The notes beneath the pieces are model-generated. The model ran no database searches. It was given only the letters and a program-made list of their open reading frames with translations, and was not told the origin of the DNA. From the NCBI GenBank assembly GCA_964526675.1, contig CAZGLY010000004.1, positions 1 through 64,000 on the forward strand: DNA of 64,000 bases, given 5' to 3'. The number at the start of each line of letters is the position of its first letter. Within the stretch, counting starts at the first letter, position 1. The position numbers and the translations under genes were made by a program. Of this stretch, positions 26,439-34,665 are shown piece after piece. Origin of the DNA: CAZADA01 sp964526675 (GTDB lineage Bacteria; Pseudomonadota; Alphaproteobacteria; Caulobacterales; Maricaulaceae).

Positions 26439-27785
26439 GTGACGACGGCGATATCTGCACGGGTCATGGTTACCGCACCGTTGCCGTCGGTCGCGGGCGC
26501 GTTGGCTGTGCAACTCGCCGAACGCGGCCTGGCCGCAACGTCCGCGGCGGGCGACGAGGCCGCGCTGCTCGAAGCGCGACGCGCCGCGGTCGACGCCATC
26601 GTTCTCATCGGAACCGGACGCGATCGCGCCGAGGTGGCCGCGCTGGCTCAGGCCCTACGGGAGGCGACGGCCCCGCGGCGCCCCGCGCTGGTCGCGCTGG
26701 TGGACCAGGCGGCCAGCGATCAGAGCGATGACGCGCCGTTTGACGCGGTGCTGTTGTCCCCGACGTTCGGCGCTCAAATCGCGGCGCGCGTGAAAGGCGT
26801 GGTGCGGCTCGCGGTGATGCAGGACGAAGCGCAGCTGCGCGCGAAGTCCGTCGCCACGCATCGGGGGCGGCTGCGGCGCGCGCGCGCGACGGAAACCGAC
26901 GGGCCCTGGGAGGCGCTCTACATCGGCGCCCCGTCGCGAGATTATCTGGCCATCAATCGCGCCGTGACCGCAGCCGGCGGCGCGGTGGCGGCCTCCTTCT
27001 CCACGTTCGCCGGCTTTGATTTCCTTCATGAACGCGAGTTTGACGCCGTTGTTCTCAACGCCCTCAACGATCGCGACGGCGCGTTGACGATCTGCGCGGC
27101 TCTGCGGCGCAACACCCGTTTGTATCATCTGCCGGCGCTGATGCTGGTGGATGGCGGCGGCGACGAACTCGGTGAGGAGGCCTTCGAACGCGGCGCCTCC
27201 GATCTTCTGCCCGCCAACGCGCCCCAGGACGAAATCATCGCTCGGATCACGGGTCTGGTGCGCGAGCGCCGGCGGCGGGAGCGCCTGCGTGCGGCCTTCA
27301 CCGCCTTGCGCGCGCCGGAAATCTCCGACGCGGACACCGGGCTCGTGACCGCCGGCTTCTTTATGGATCACCTCTATCGCATGGCGGAGAACGCCCACGC
27401 TCTGGACCGTCCGCTGGCCGTGCTGGTGTTGCGCGCCGAAGCCCCGCGGGGCGCGGACCGCGGGGCCCGCGCGGCGGCCTACCGCCAGCTCGGGGGCATG
27501 ATCCGACGTCTCGTGCGGGTGGAGGATTGCGCCGCGCGCCTCGAGACGAACGTTTACGCCGTGGCGCTGCCGGGTTGCGCGTTGGCGGCGGCGCGCGCGA
27601 CGGCCGATCGGCTGGAGGCGGTCGGCGAATGCACGGCCTTCGAGGGGCGCGACGACATGGACGAGCCGTTTCAAATGACCCTGCGGGCCGTGGCGGCGGA
27701 GCTGAAGTCAGGCGAGACCGGCCGCGGACTGTTAATGCGCGCTGTCGCCGCATTTCGCCCTAAAGCGGACGTGAAGGCCGTCTAA
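26439..27785 (+). CDS. PopA-like protein: two receiver-like domains and a degenerate GGDEF domain with intact I-site
   Basis: A 448-residue cytoplasmic protein with PleD/PopA architecture. Two receiver-like domains occupy about residues 1-150 and 155-285; both lack a clear phospho-acceptor context. A C-terminal GGDEF-fold domain spans about 310-435. The c-di-GMP inhibitory site RxxD is present (Arg360-Val-Glu-Asp363), but the catalytic signature five residues later is ETNVY instead of GGDEF/GGEEF, so cyclase activity is unlikely and nucleotide binding is likely. In Caulobacter, PopA binds c-di-GMP and helps deliver CtrA to ClpXP. GTG at 26439 with upstream GGGAAGGGCG is the chosen start; ATG at 26466 is an alternative. 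Confidence 0.82.
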   Translation: MTTAISARVMVTAPLPSVAGALAVQLAERGLAATSAAGDEAALLEARRAAVDAIVLIGTGRDRAEVAALAQALREATAPRRPALVALVDQAASDQSDDAPFDAVLLSPTFGAQIAARVKGVVRLAVMQDEAQLRAKSVATHRGRLRRARATETDGPWEALYIGAPSRDYLAINRAVTAAGGAVAASFSTFAGFDFLHEREFDAVVLNALNDRDGALTICAALRRNTRLYHLPALMLVDGGGDELGEEAFERGASDLLPANAPQDEIIARITGLVRERRRRERLRAAFTALRAPEISDADTGLVTAGFFMDHLYRMAENAHALDRPLAVLVLRAEAPRGADRGARAAAYRQLGGMIRRLVRVEDCAARLETNVYAVALPGCALAAARATADRLEAVGECTAFEGRDDMDEPFQMTLRAVAAELKSGETGRGLLMRAVAAFRPKADVKAV

Positions 27786-27972
27786 GCCGGCTGTCGTCGC
27801 GGGTCGACCACGGAACCCTTGCGGTGTGGCGGCGTGTGACGGCATGGTCTTTCGGCTAGCTTGACGCGACGCGCGGTCTTCAACACGGGCGTCAACCCAC
27901 GCCAGCCTTTCCGGCCGCACCGGCCATCATCACGCGATCGTCCGATCGCGCATCACGATGTGAGGGGACACC

Positions 27973-28464
27973 ATGACACGCATCAGACTCATCGCCGCGG
28001 GTTGCGCGGTCGTCGGCGTTGCAGCCTGCGCCACAACCACGGATCCGGTCGAAGAAGTCGTGGAGCCGGCGGTGGTCGAGACGGTCGCCATCGATCCGGC
28101 GGAAGCGTTTGAGCAAGAGGTCGGTTCGCGCGTCTATTTTGACTTCGACAGCGCGACGCTCTCCTCCGACGCGCGCAGCACGTTGGGCGCCCAAGCCGCG
28201 TGGCTGTCACGCGCGGACAACGCCGAAATCCGCATCCTCATCGCCGGCAACGCCGATGAGCGCGGCACGACGGAATACAACCAAGGCCTCGGCGAAAAGC
28301 GCGCCCAAGCCGCCGTTGATTATCTCCTCGGCGCCGGCATCGACGCCGGGCGGATCGAGATGATCTCCTATGGCGAAAACGCGCCGGTCGACTCCGCGTC
28401 GAACGAATCCGCGTGGGCGAAGAACCGCAACGCGCAAAGCGTTTTGATCCTCGCCGGCTCGTAA
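27973..28464 (+). CDS. pal: Peptidoglycan-associated lipoprotein
   Basis: A 163-residue outer-membrane lipoprotein with lipobox GVAAC (Cys19) and an OmpA-like C-terminal domain. The peptidoglycan-binding signature is NADERGTTEYNQGLGEKRAQ, preceded by VYFDFDSATLSSDAR and followed by IEMISYGENAP. Pal links the outer membrane to peptidoglycan and works with Tol proteins in cell division. TolB and TolQRA are not adjacent here. ATG at 27973 follows GAGGGGACACC. Confidence 0.92.
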   Translation: MTRIRLIAAGCAVVGVAACATTTDPVEEVVEPAVVETVAIDPAEAFEQEVGSRVYFDFDSATLSSDARSTLGAQAAWLSRADNAEIRILIAGNADERGTTEYNQGLGEKRAQAAVDYLLGAGIDAGRIEMISYGENAPVDSASNESAWAKNRNAQSVLILAGS

Positions 28465-28546
28465 GGCCGACGCCTTTGTGGGTTTGGGACGCGCCGTCCA
28501 GGCGCGCTCCCGAGCCTGCAAGCGCGCCCCGAGAGGCCCCGACGCG

Positions 28547-29503
28547 CTAAGCGCCCCAATCGAGGCCAAGCGCCTGGAAGCGCGCGCGATCATCGACCCA
28601 GCCCTCGCGCACCTTAACGTGCAGAAAGAGGTGGACGCGCCGGCCCAGCGCCTGCTCCAGCTCTTCGCGCGCCGCTTGGCCGATGGCCTTAATGGCTTGC
28701 CCGCCCTTGCCGAGCGCAATCTTGCGCTGGCTCTCCCGCTGCACGAACACGGTCTGCTCCACCCGCACCGAGCCATCGTCGCGGGCCGTCCAGCTGTCGG
28801 TCTCCACCGTTGAGGCGTAGGGCAGCTCCTCATGCAGCCGCAGAAAGAGCTTCTCGCGCGTGATTTCCGCGGCCAGCAGGCGTTGAGGCAAGTCCGCGAT
28901 CTGGTCTTCCGGATAGAGCCACGGCCCCGCCGGCATCGCCGCCGCCAAAGCCTCCGCCAGCCGATCGATCCCGTCGCCCTTGGCCGCCGCGATCATGAAC
29001 ACGTCCGTGTAGACGCCGGTCTCCATCGCCGCTTTGGCTTGGGCGAGCAGACGTTCACGCGGCATCAGGTCGATTTTGTTGAGCGCCAGAAGCGCCCCGC
29101 GCTTCGTCTCCGCCAGCCCCGCGAGAACGCGCGCGTCATCCTCCGCGCTGCGCCGGTCGGCGGGCGAGCCGCCGCCACGCGCGACCCGATCCGCCGCCGC
29201 GCCGTCGACCACATGAACCAGCGCGTCCGCATCCGCCGCGCCGGACCACGCCGCCGCAACCATGGCCCGGTCGAGCCGCCGCTTGGGCGCGAACACGCCC
29301 GGCGTGTCCACCAGCACGATCTGCGCGGTCCCATGGAGCGCGACGCCCCGCACCTGGAAGCGCGTGGTCTGCACCTTGTGGGTGACGATGGAGACCTTCT
29401 GGCCGACGAGCGCGTTGACCAGCGTCGACTTGCCGGCGTTCGGCGCGCCGAGAATCGCTGCGAATCCCGCGCGGGTGGGTGGCGGATCCTTCGCGTCAGC
29501 CAC
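28547..29503 (-). CDS. era: GTPase Era
   Basis: Era binds the 3' end of 16S rRNA and is needed for 30S maturation. The G domain shows G1 GAPNAGKST, G2 region THKVQTTRFQVRG, G3 DTPGVF, and G4 NKIDLM; the C-terminal KH domain includes QRKIALGKGGQAIKAIG and the conserved VHLFLHVKVREGW. At 318 residues it is slightly long, because of a Gly/Arg-rich insertion (DRVARGGGSPADRRS) in the G domain. The start is GTG at 29503, overlapping the rnc end by eight bases with a run of seven G just upstream as ribosome site. Confidence 0.96.
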   Translation of the reverse strand: MADAKDPPPTRAGFAAILGAPNAGKSTLVNALVGQKVSIVTHKVQTTRFQVRGVALHGTAQIVLVDTPGVFAPKRRLDRAMVAAAWSGAADADALVHVVDGAAADRVARGGGSPADRRSAEDDARVLAGLAETKRGALLALNKIDLMPRERLLAQAKAAMETGVYTDVFMIAAAKGDGIDRLAEALAAAMPAGPWLYPEDQIADLPQRLLAAEITREKLFLRLHEELPYASTVETDSWTARDDGSVRVEQTVFVQRESQRKIALGKGGQAIKAIGQAAREELEQALGRRVHLFLHVKVREGWVDDRARFQALGLDWGA

Positions 29504-30269
29504 CGCGCCCCCCCATCGTGGCCACCCGCGCCAGCAGCGCCGCGGCCGCGGCGCGTTCGGCGGCTTGCTTGGAGCCGCCTTCGCCCTCCGCCTCCGCCGT
29601 CTCAGCGGCGCCCTCAAGCCCCGCCAAGCGCACACGCACGGTGAATTGCGGGCGGTGATCCGGGCCCGAGCGCGCCACCAACGCGTAGAGCGGCGCCTCC
29701 AGCTTGTGGGCCGCCGCCCATTCCTGGAGCGCGCTCTTGGGATCCTTCGGCCGCTCCACCAGACCGTCGAGCTCCTCCGCCCAGTAGCGTTCGAAAAACG
29801 CCCGCGCGGCCTCGAGCCCGCCATCAAGATAAAGCGCGCCGATCACCGCTTCGCACGCATCGCCCAGAATGGAGTCCTTGTCCCGCCCGCCCCGCTCGGC
29901 CTCCGCGCGGGCCATCCGCAGCGCCGGACCCAGATCCGCACGGCGGGCCGCGCGGGCGCACGTCTCCTGGCGCACCAACGCGTTAAGGCGGGGAGCGAGG
30001 CCCCCCTCATCCACCCCGACGAACCGCGCGAACAAGGCCTCCGCCGCCAGCAGGCCGAGCACCCGGTCGCCGAGAAACTCCAGCCGTTCGTTGTTGGCCT
30101 CGCGCTGGCGGCCATCCCCATGGCTCGCGTGGGTGAGCGCGCGCGTCAGCAGCGCGCGATCGCCAAAGCGGTGGCCAAGCCGGGGTTCCAACTGATCCAG
30201 AGCCGAGCGCGCCGCGACCGTCTCATCCCGCGACGCTGGGGCTGCGCCACCGCCCCGCGCGCGTGTCAA
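29496..30269 (-). CDS. rnc: Ribonuclease III
   Basis: A 257-residue double-strand-specific RNase that processes rRNA and mRNA. The catalytic signature is NERLEFLGDRVLGL, with the second acidic site in DACEAVIGALYLDGG; the C-terminal dsRNA-binding domain includes PKSALQEWAAAHKL and GGSKQAAERAAAAALL. No ATG or GTG precedes the catalytic domain in a useful place, so the likely start is TTG at 30269, four bases (TTGA) inside the lepB end. It belongs to acpS-lepB-rnc-era. Confidence 0.95.
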   Translation of the reverse strand: MTRARGGGAAPASRDETVAARSALDQLEPRLGHRFGDRALLTRALTHASHGDGRQREANNERLEFLGDRVLGLLAAEALFARFVGVDEGGLAPRLNALVRQETCARAARRADLGPALRMARAEAERGGRDKDSILGDACEAVIGALYLDGGLEAARAFFERYWAEELDGLVERPKDPKSALQEWAAAHKLEAPLYALVARSGPDHRPQFTVRVRLAGLEGAAETAEAEGEGGSKQAAERAAAAALLARVATMGGRGG

Positions 30270-31138
30270 AAGCGCGTCTCGGCGTGCGCGCGCGCGAAAA
30301 AGCGCTGAGTCCGAAACTCACCCCAACTCCTCGGCGAAAACACGCGAAAGCCCGGCGTGGTGGAGATCACGATCCGCTCCGCACGCCCGATCACCGCGTC
30401 CGCCGTGATGAGCCCCATACGGTCGGCGCGGCGGCTGTCGATGGAATCGTCGCGGTTGTCGCCCAACACGAACAGCGCGCCCTCGGGCACCGTGACGGGC
30501 GCCATGTCGTCAATCCCCGCCTCCGCCTCGCCATAGCGATACTGGAATATTGTGTGAGGCCGGCCGCCAGCCGCGGGGTCCGGCAGCGTCTCGGTGTGCG
30601 CGATCATCGTCACGGCCCGGCCGCGCGCGTCCTCCCCCGCATAAGCGCCCAGCGCTTCGACCGGCGCGAGGCGGTCATTGATCAGAAGCTGACCCGCCCG
30701 AAGGGCGATCGTGTCCCCCGGGACGCCCACAACCCGTTTGACATAGACCCGGCCCTCGTCGCGATTGTTGCGAAACACCACGATGTCGCCGCGCCGCGGC
30801 GCCGCCGTCGGCGCAACCGCAACCAGGCCCGGAACCGCCGAAAGAAGCCGCGCCCACGCGCCGCCGCCATAGGCCGTCTTGTTGACGAGCACATAATCGC
30901 CCGCCAGGAGCGTCGGCGCCATCGACACTCCGGCAATGTGAAACGGCTGGGCCACGATCGCCCGCGCGCCGAGAGCAAGCGCCAAAACAACCAGCGCGAA
31001 GACCCCGTCGCGCGCCCACGCGCGGCCGCCGCGCGACCGCCGTTGGGATCGCGGCGGCGCGGGCGCGCGATCCGGCTCCACCGGCAAGAACACGTCCGCC
31101 GGCGACGGCGCGTCCGAACTGTCGGCCACGGCGTTCAC
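30266..31138 (-). CDS. lepB: Signal peptidase I
   Basis: LepB cleaves Sec and Tat signal peptides at the periplasmic face. A single N-terminal anchor (GVFALVVLALALGARAIVAQ) is followed by the catalytic Ser in AGVSMAPTLLAGDYVLVNK, the general-base Lys in YVKRVVGVPGDTIAL, and the family box VLGDNRDDSIDSR. I chose GTG at 31138, which overlaps the acpS stop by four bases (GTGA); the frame is open further upstream but that part lies inside acpS. Length 290 residues, with a Pro/Ala-rich cytoplasmic leader of about 50 residues. Confidence 0.95.
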   Translation of the reverse strand: MNAVADSSDAPSPADVFLPVEPDRAPAPPRSQRRSRGGRAWARDGVFALVVLALALGARAIVAQPFHIAGVSMAPTLLAGDYVLVNKTAYGGGAWARLLSAVPGLVAVAPTAAPRRGDIVVFRNNRDEGRVYVKRVVGVPGDTIALRAGQLLINDRLAPVEALGAYAGEDARGRAVTMIAHTETLPDPAAGGRPHTIFQYRYGEAEAGIDDMAPVTVPEGALFVLGDNRDDSIDSRRADRMGLITADAVIGRAERIVISTTPGFRVFSPRSWGEFRTQRFFARAHAETRF

Positions 31139-31584
31139 GTCCGCCCCTCCAGCGCCGGCGTCGTCTCCAGCCAGCGCGCTTGGTCCGGCGTCAGCGCCTC
31201 GATCATCACCATCGCCTGGGCCCAGGGGAAATCGTCCGTCATCGACACATGCACCCGCACCACCGCGCCCTCGGGCGTCATCGCCTGCAAGCGGCGCGCC
31301 GCGCCGCCGGTGAGAGCGAGCGTCGGTTGGCCGGTTGGAAGATTGACCACGCCAATGTCGCGCCACGCGACGCCGCGCCGCGGCACGCCCGTGCCAAGCG
31401 CCTTCGCGGCGGCCTCCTTGGCGGCGAAGCGGCGCGCATAACTGGGCGCCCGATCGGCGCGTCGATCGCTGCGCGCGCGCTCCACATCGGTGAAGACGCG
31501 ATGCGTGAAGCGATCGCCAAACCGCTCAAGCGTTGCGGCGATGCGGCGGATGTTCGACATGTCGACGCCGAGACCGAGAATCAT
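31135..31584 (-). CDS. acpS: Holo-[acyl-carrier-protein] synthase
   Basis: AcpS moves 4'-phosphopantetheine from CoA to acyl carrier protein. The metal-binding motifs are present: GLGVDMSNIRRI at the N-terminus and RRFAAKEAAAKALGTG. The 149-residue length is a little above the family's 120-140. It starts with ATG at 31584 and is the first gene of the overlapping acpS-lepB-rnc-era block, 65 bases after pdxJ. Confidence 0.95.
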   Translation of the reverse strand: MILGLGVDMSNIRRIAATLERFGDRFTHRVFTDVERARSDRRADRAPSYARRFAAKEAAAKALGTGVPRRGVAWRDIGVVNLPTGQPTLALTGGAARRLQAMTPEGAVVRVHVSMTDDFPWAQAMVMIEALTPDQARWLETTPALEGRT

Positions 31585-31649
31585 CCCTCTGTTCTAAACC
31601 GCCAAGCGCGCAGACCCAATGGGCGCCGGCGGAGACGACCAACGCCCGC

Positions 31650-32402
31650 TCACAGGGCCCGCCCCGCCGCGATGCCGGCCTTCATCGCGGCGATCGCGCC
31701 CGCGAGGCCCAGAAAGACGGCCTCGCCGACCAAAAAGTGTCCAATGTTGAGCTCCGCGATCTGGGGCAAAGCCGCCACGGCGCCGACCGTGTCAAACGCC
31801 AGCCCGTGCCCCGCATGCACTTCAAGACCGCGTTGCGCGGCCAACGCGGCGCCGACGCGCAATCGGTCAAGCTCCGCCGCGCGATCGGGCCCCGGCGCCG
31901 CGTCGCAATAATCGCCGGTGTGCAGTTCCACGACGGGCGCGCCGAGAGCGGCCGCCGCGTCAATCTGGTGCGGGTCGGGATCAATGAACAACGACACGCG
32001 GATCCCCGCCGCTCTAAGACGCGCGACCACCGGCGTCAGCGCCGCGCTCTGACCGGCGACGTCGAGGCCGCCCTCGGTCGTACGCTCCTCCCGCTTTTCC
32101 GGCACGAGGCAGCACGCGTGCGGCGCGACCTCCAGCGCGATCGCCGTCATGTCGTTGGTCGCGGCCATCTCCAGATTGAGCGGCGCCGCGCCGCCGGTCG
32201 CAAAGCGGCGCACGTCCTCATCGCGGATGTGGCGGCGGTCCTCCCGCAAATGCATGGTGATCCCATCCGCACCGGCCGCAACGGCGGCGTTCGCTGCGCG
32301 CACGGGATCGGGATGGTCGCCGCCGCGCGCGTTGCGCACGGTCGCCACATGATCAACGTTGACGCCCAAGCGCGGGACCGCAGGGACGATCACCGACGTC
32401 AC
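31650..32402 (-). CDS. pdxJ: Pyridoxine 5'-phosphate synthase
   Basis: PdxJ condenses 3-amino-2-oxopropyl phosphate with deoxyxylulose-5-phosphate to make pyridoxine 5'-phosphate. Family motifs are LGVNVDHVATVRNARGG, ITMHLREDRRHI, CCLVPEKREERTTEGG and VHAGHGLAF. The 250 residues match the family. Its start is GTG at 32402, overlapping the pyrE stop by four bases (GTGA), so the two are coupled. Confidence 0.97.
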   Translation of the reverse strand: MTSVIVPAVPRLGVNVDHVATVRNARGGDHPDPVRAANAAVAAGADGITMHLREDRRHIRDEDVRRFATGGAAPLNLEMAATNDMTAIALEVAPHACCLVPEKREERTTEGGLDVAGQSAALTPVVARLRAAGIRVSLFIDPDPHQIDAAAALGAPVVELHTGDYCDAAPGPDRAAELDRLRVGAALAAQRGLEVHAGHGLAFDTVGAVAALPQIAELNIGHFLVGEAVFLGLAGAIAAMKAGIAAGRAL

Positions 32403-33049
32403 GACGGGGTCTCCTCCGCCTCATCGGGCCGGCTGCCCGGCTTTGTCGGTGGGATCGCCGCGAGCTCCGGCGGCAGCGCGTCGGGAGCGTAGTCGGGCAC
32501 GTCCAGCACCGCCAACGGGCGCAGCGGCGCGCCCAAAGCGGCCGCTGCGCGTCCGGCGGAACGATCAATCAGACACGCCACGGCCAAGGGCCGCCCGCCC
32601 GCCGTCTTGACGGCCTCGACCGCCTCGCGCGCCGAAAGCCCGGTTGAGACAATGTCCTCCACCACGAGCACGGGCGCACCCTGCGGCAGGCTGAAGCCCC
32701 GCCGCAGCGCAAAGCCCGCCTCCGCCCGTTCGAGGTAGAAAAACGGCAGCCCCAGCTGGCGCGCCGTTTCAAAGCCAAACACGACGGCGCCCATCACCGG
32801 CGACACGACATAGGCCGGCGGTTCCGCAAGCGCTCCGGCGACGGACGCCAGCCCCGCGGCCAAACGGCTGACCCGCCCCGGATCGACGCCAACCAGCGCC
32901 TTGTTGAGGTAGAGCGCGGAGCGCCGCCCCGACGACAGAATGAAGTGCCCCTCCAACACCGCGCCGGCGTCGCGGAATTCCGCCAACACGGCCTCCGCGC
33001 TCAGGCCGTCGTTCGCGCCAGGCGGCGATGATCGGGAGACGTTGGTCAT
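32399..33049 (-). CDS. pyrE: Orotate phosphoribosyltransferase
   Basis: PyrE joins orotate to PRPP in pyrimidine synthesis. The PRPP-binding motif is VLVVEDIVSTGLSAREA, with HFILSSGRRSALYLNK and YLERAEAGFALRRGF also typical. The 216 residues fit. ATG at 33049. It is followed by pdxJ with a four-base overlap; the smpB gene lies 58 bases upstream on the same strand. Confidence 0.96.
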   Translation of the reverse strand: MTNVSRSSPPGANDGLSAEAVLAEFRDAGAVLEGHFILSSGRRSALYLNKALVGVDPGRVSRLAAGLASVAGALAEPPAYVVSPVMGAVVFGFETARQLGLPFFYLERAEAGFALRRGFSLPQGAPVLVVEDIVSTGLSAREAVEAVKTAGGRPLAVACLIDRSAGRAAAALGAPLRPLAVLDVPDYAPDALPPELAAIPPTKPGSRPDEAEETPS

Positions 33050-33107
33050 AGCATGCCCCTACCTACGTTCGGCCCGCGCCAGCCGACCTGGCGCGGCGTT
33101 CGGCCCA

Positions 33108-33581
33108 TCAACCCCGGTCCCGGAGCAAACGCGCCTTGTCGCGCGCCCAGTCGCGATCCCGCTCAACATCACGCTTGTCATGGGCTTTGCGCCCCACGGC
33201 CAAGCCAAGCAACACTTTCGCCAGCCCGCGATCGTTGAAATAGAGCTTCAGCGGCACGAGCGTGCGCCCCTCGCGCTGGACCGCGCCGGTCAGCTTGGCG
33301 ATCTCGCGACGGTGTAAGAGCAGTTTGCGCGGGCGTTTGGGGGCATGGTTCTCGCGATTGGCTTGGACGTATTCGGGGATGTCGGCGTTGATCAGATAGA
33401 TCGCGCCCTTCTCGGCGCTGGCGTAGCTTTCCGCGATGTTGGCGCGCCCAAGCCGCAACGCCTTCACCTCCGAGCCGGTGAGCATGATGCCGGCCTCGAC
33501 GGTGTCTTCGATCGTGTATTCACGGCGGGCGCGGCGGTTCTCCGCCACCAGGCCGTCGCCGCGGGTTTTGGTTTGGGCCAT
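33108..33581 (-). CDS. smpB: SsrA-binding protein SmpB
   Basis: SmpB binds tmRNA and delivers it to stalled ribosomes. Recognisable blocks are AENRRARREYTIEDTVEAGI, LTGSEVKALRLGRANIAESY, KLLLHRREIAKL and the basic C-terminal tail GRKAHDKRDVERDRDW. Length 157 residues. I chose ATG at 33581 at the family's normal N-terminus rather than the longer open frame to 33662. The tmRNA gene is not in the window. Confidence 0.96.
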   Translation of the reverse strand: MAQTKTRGDGLVAENRRARREYTIEDTVEAGIMLTGSEVKALRLGRANIAESYASAEKGAIYLINADIPEYVQANRENHAPKRPRKLLLHRREIAKLTGAVQREGRTLVPLKLYFNDRGLAKVLLGLAVGRKAHDKRDVERDRDWARDKARLLRDRG

Positions 33582-33633
33582 CGTGTCCACACCGCCGAAG
33601 GAACGGGCGCGCCGGCGCCCGAACGGCCGCGGG

Positions 33634-34533
33634 TTATGACGCAGGCTCAGGGGCGCGCGCAAGCTCTAAAGCGGCCTCAACACGCACCGCCGCCGCCGCG
33701 TCTGGTTCGGTCAGCGGCGCGCGCAGGTCAGGCGCGCAGCGGCCCATGAGGCTGAGCGCGTACTTCGCCGGCCCCGGGCTCGGGCTGGCGAACAACGCGT
33801 CGTGCAGCGGCGCCAAGCGGTCGTTGATGGCGCGCGCCTCGCCCATGCGCCCCGCGAGCGCCGCGTCATGCATGCGCGCCATCAGTGCGGGCGCGACATT
33901 GGCCGTGACGGAAATCGTCCCGTGACCGCCCAGCGCCACAAAGCCAAGCGCCGTCGCGTCGTCCCCCGACAAGAGCACAAACCCCGATGCGCACTCCCGC
34001 CGCAGCCGCGCCACCCGGGCGACGTCGGCCGTCGCGTCCTTCACGCCGACGATGTTGGGGTGACGGCTCAACCGCGCCAGCGTCTCGACGCTCAGGTCCA
34101 CGCCGGTCCGCTTCGGCACGGTGTAAGCGATGATCGGCAACGCCACCGCGTCCGCCAAGGCTGCGTAGTGCCGGTAAAGCCCGTCCTGGTTCGGCGTGTT
34201 GTAATAGGGCGTCACGACAAGCGCGGCGTCCGCGCCCACAGCTTTCGCGTGCTGCAGCTTGCCCACACACCCCGCCGTGTCCGGCCCGCCGGCCCCGGCG
34301 ATGACGGGAATCCGGCCGCCCACGGTCTCAATCACCGTCTCCAGCACCTGACGGCGCTCAGCCTCGCTGAGGGTCGCCGCCTCCCCGGTGGTGCCGACCG
34401 GCGCCAGGCCGTGGGTTCCCTCCTCGATGTGCCATGTCGCCAAATGGCGCAGCGCCGCGACGTCGACCGCCCCATCGCGAAACGGCGTCGCCAACGCGCA
34501 CAGCGATCCTTGGACGATCGCGGGCGTGGTCAC
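33634..34533 (-). CDS. dapA: 4-hydroxy-tetrahydrodipicolinate synthase
   Basis: DapA condenses pyruvate and aspartate semialdehyde in lysine and diaminopimelate synthesis. The Schiff-base lysine is in IVGVKDATADV, the catalytic Tyr is in AYTVPKRTG, and the N-terminal PVGTTGEAATLSEAER is diagnostic. The usual YNVPGRT is changed to YTVPKRT, but Tyr, Pro, Arg and Thr are kept. 299 residues. GTG at 34533 follows GAGGTTTTC. It is divergent from slt, in the usual alphaproteobacterial arrangement with smpB downstream. Confidence 0.93.
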   Translation of the reverse strand: MTTPAIVQGSLCALATPFRDGAVDVAALRHLATWHIEEGTHGLAPVGTTGEAATLSEAERRQVLETVIETVGGRIPVIAGAGGPDTAGCVGKLQHAKAVGADAALVVTPYYNTPNQDGLYRHYAALADAVALPIIAYTVPKRTGVDLSVETLARLSRHPNIVGVKDATADVARVARLRRECASGFVLLSGDDATALGFVALGGHGTISVTANVAPALMARMHDAALAGRMGEARAINDRLAPLHDALFASPSPGPAKYALSLMGRCAPDLRAPLTEPDAAAAVRVEAALELARAPEPAS

Positions 34534-34665
34534 GAAAACCTCGGAAGAGCTGATCGGATCATAAGTTTTCCAGTCTAAGTCAGGCCGTGGACAGCGCCAA
34601 CGCGCATCGCGTTTCAGGCTTGGCGCGGCGCCTGCAATCCGCCACCATGAGAATCAGGGGCGTGT

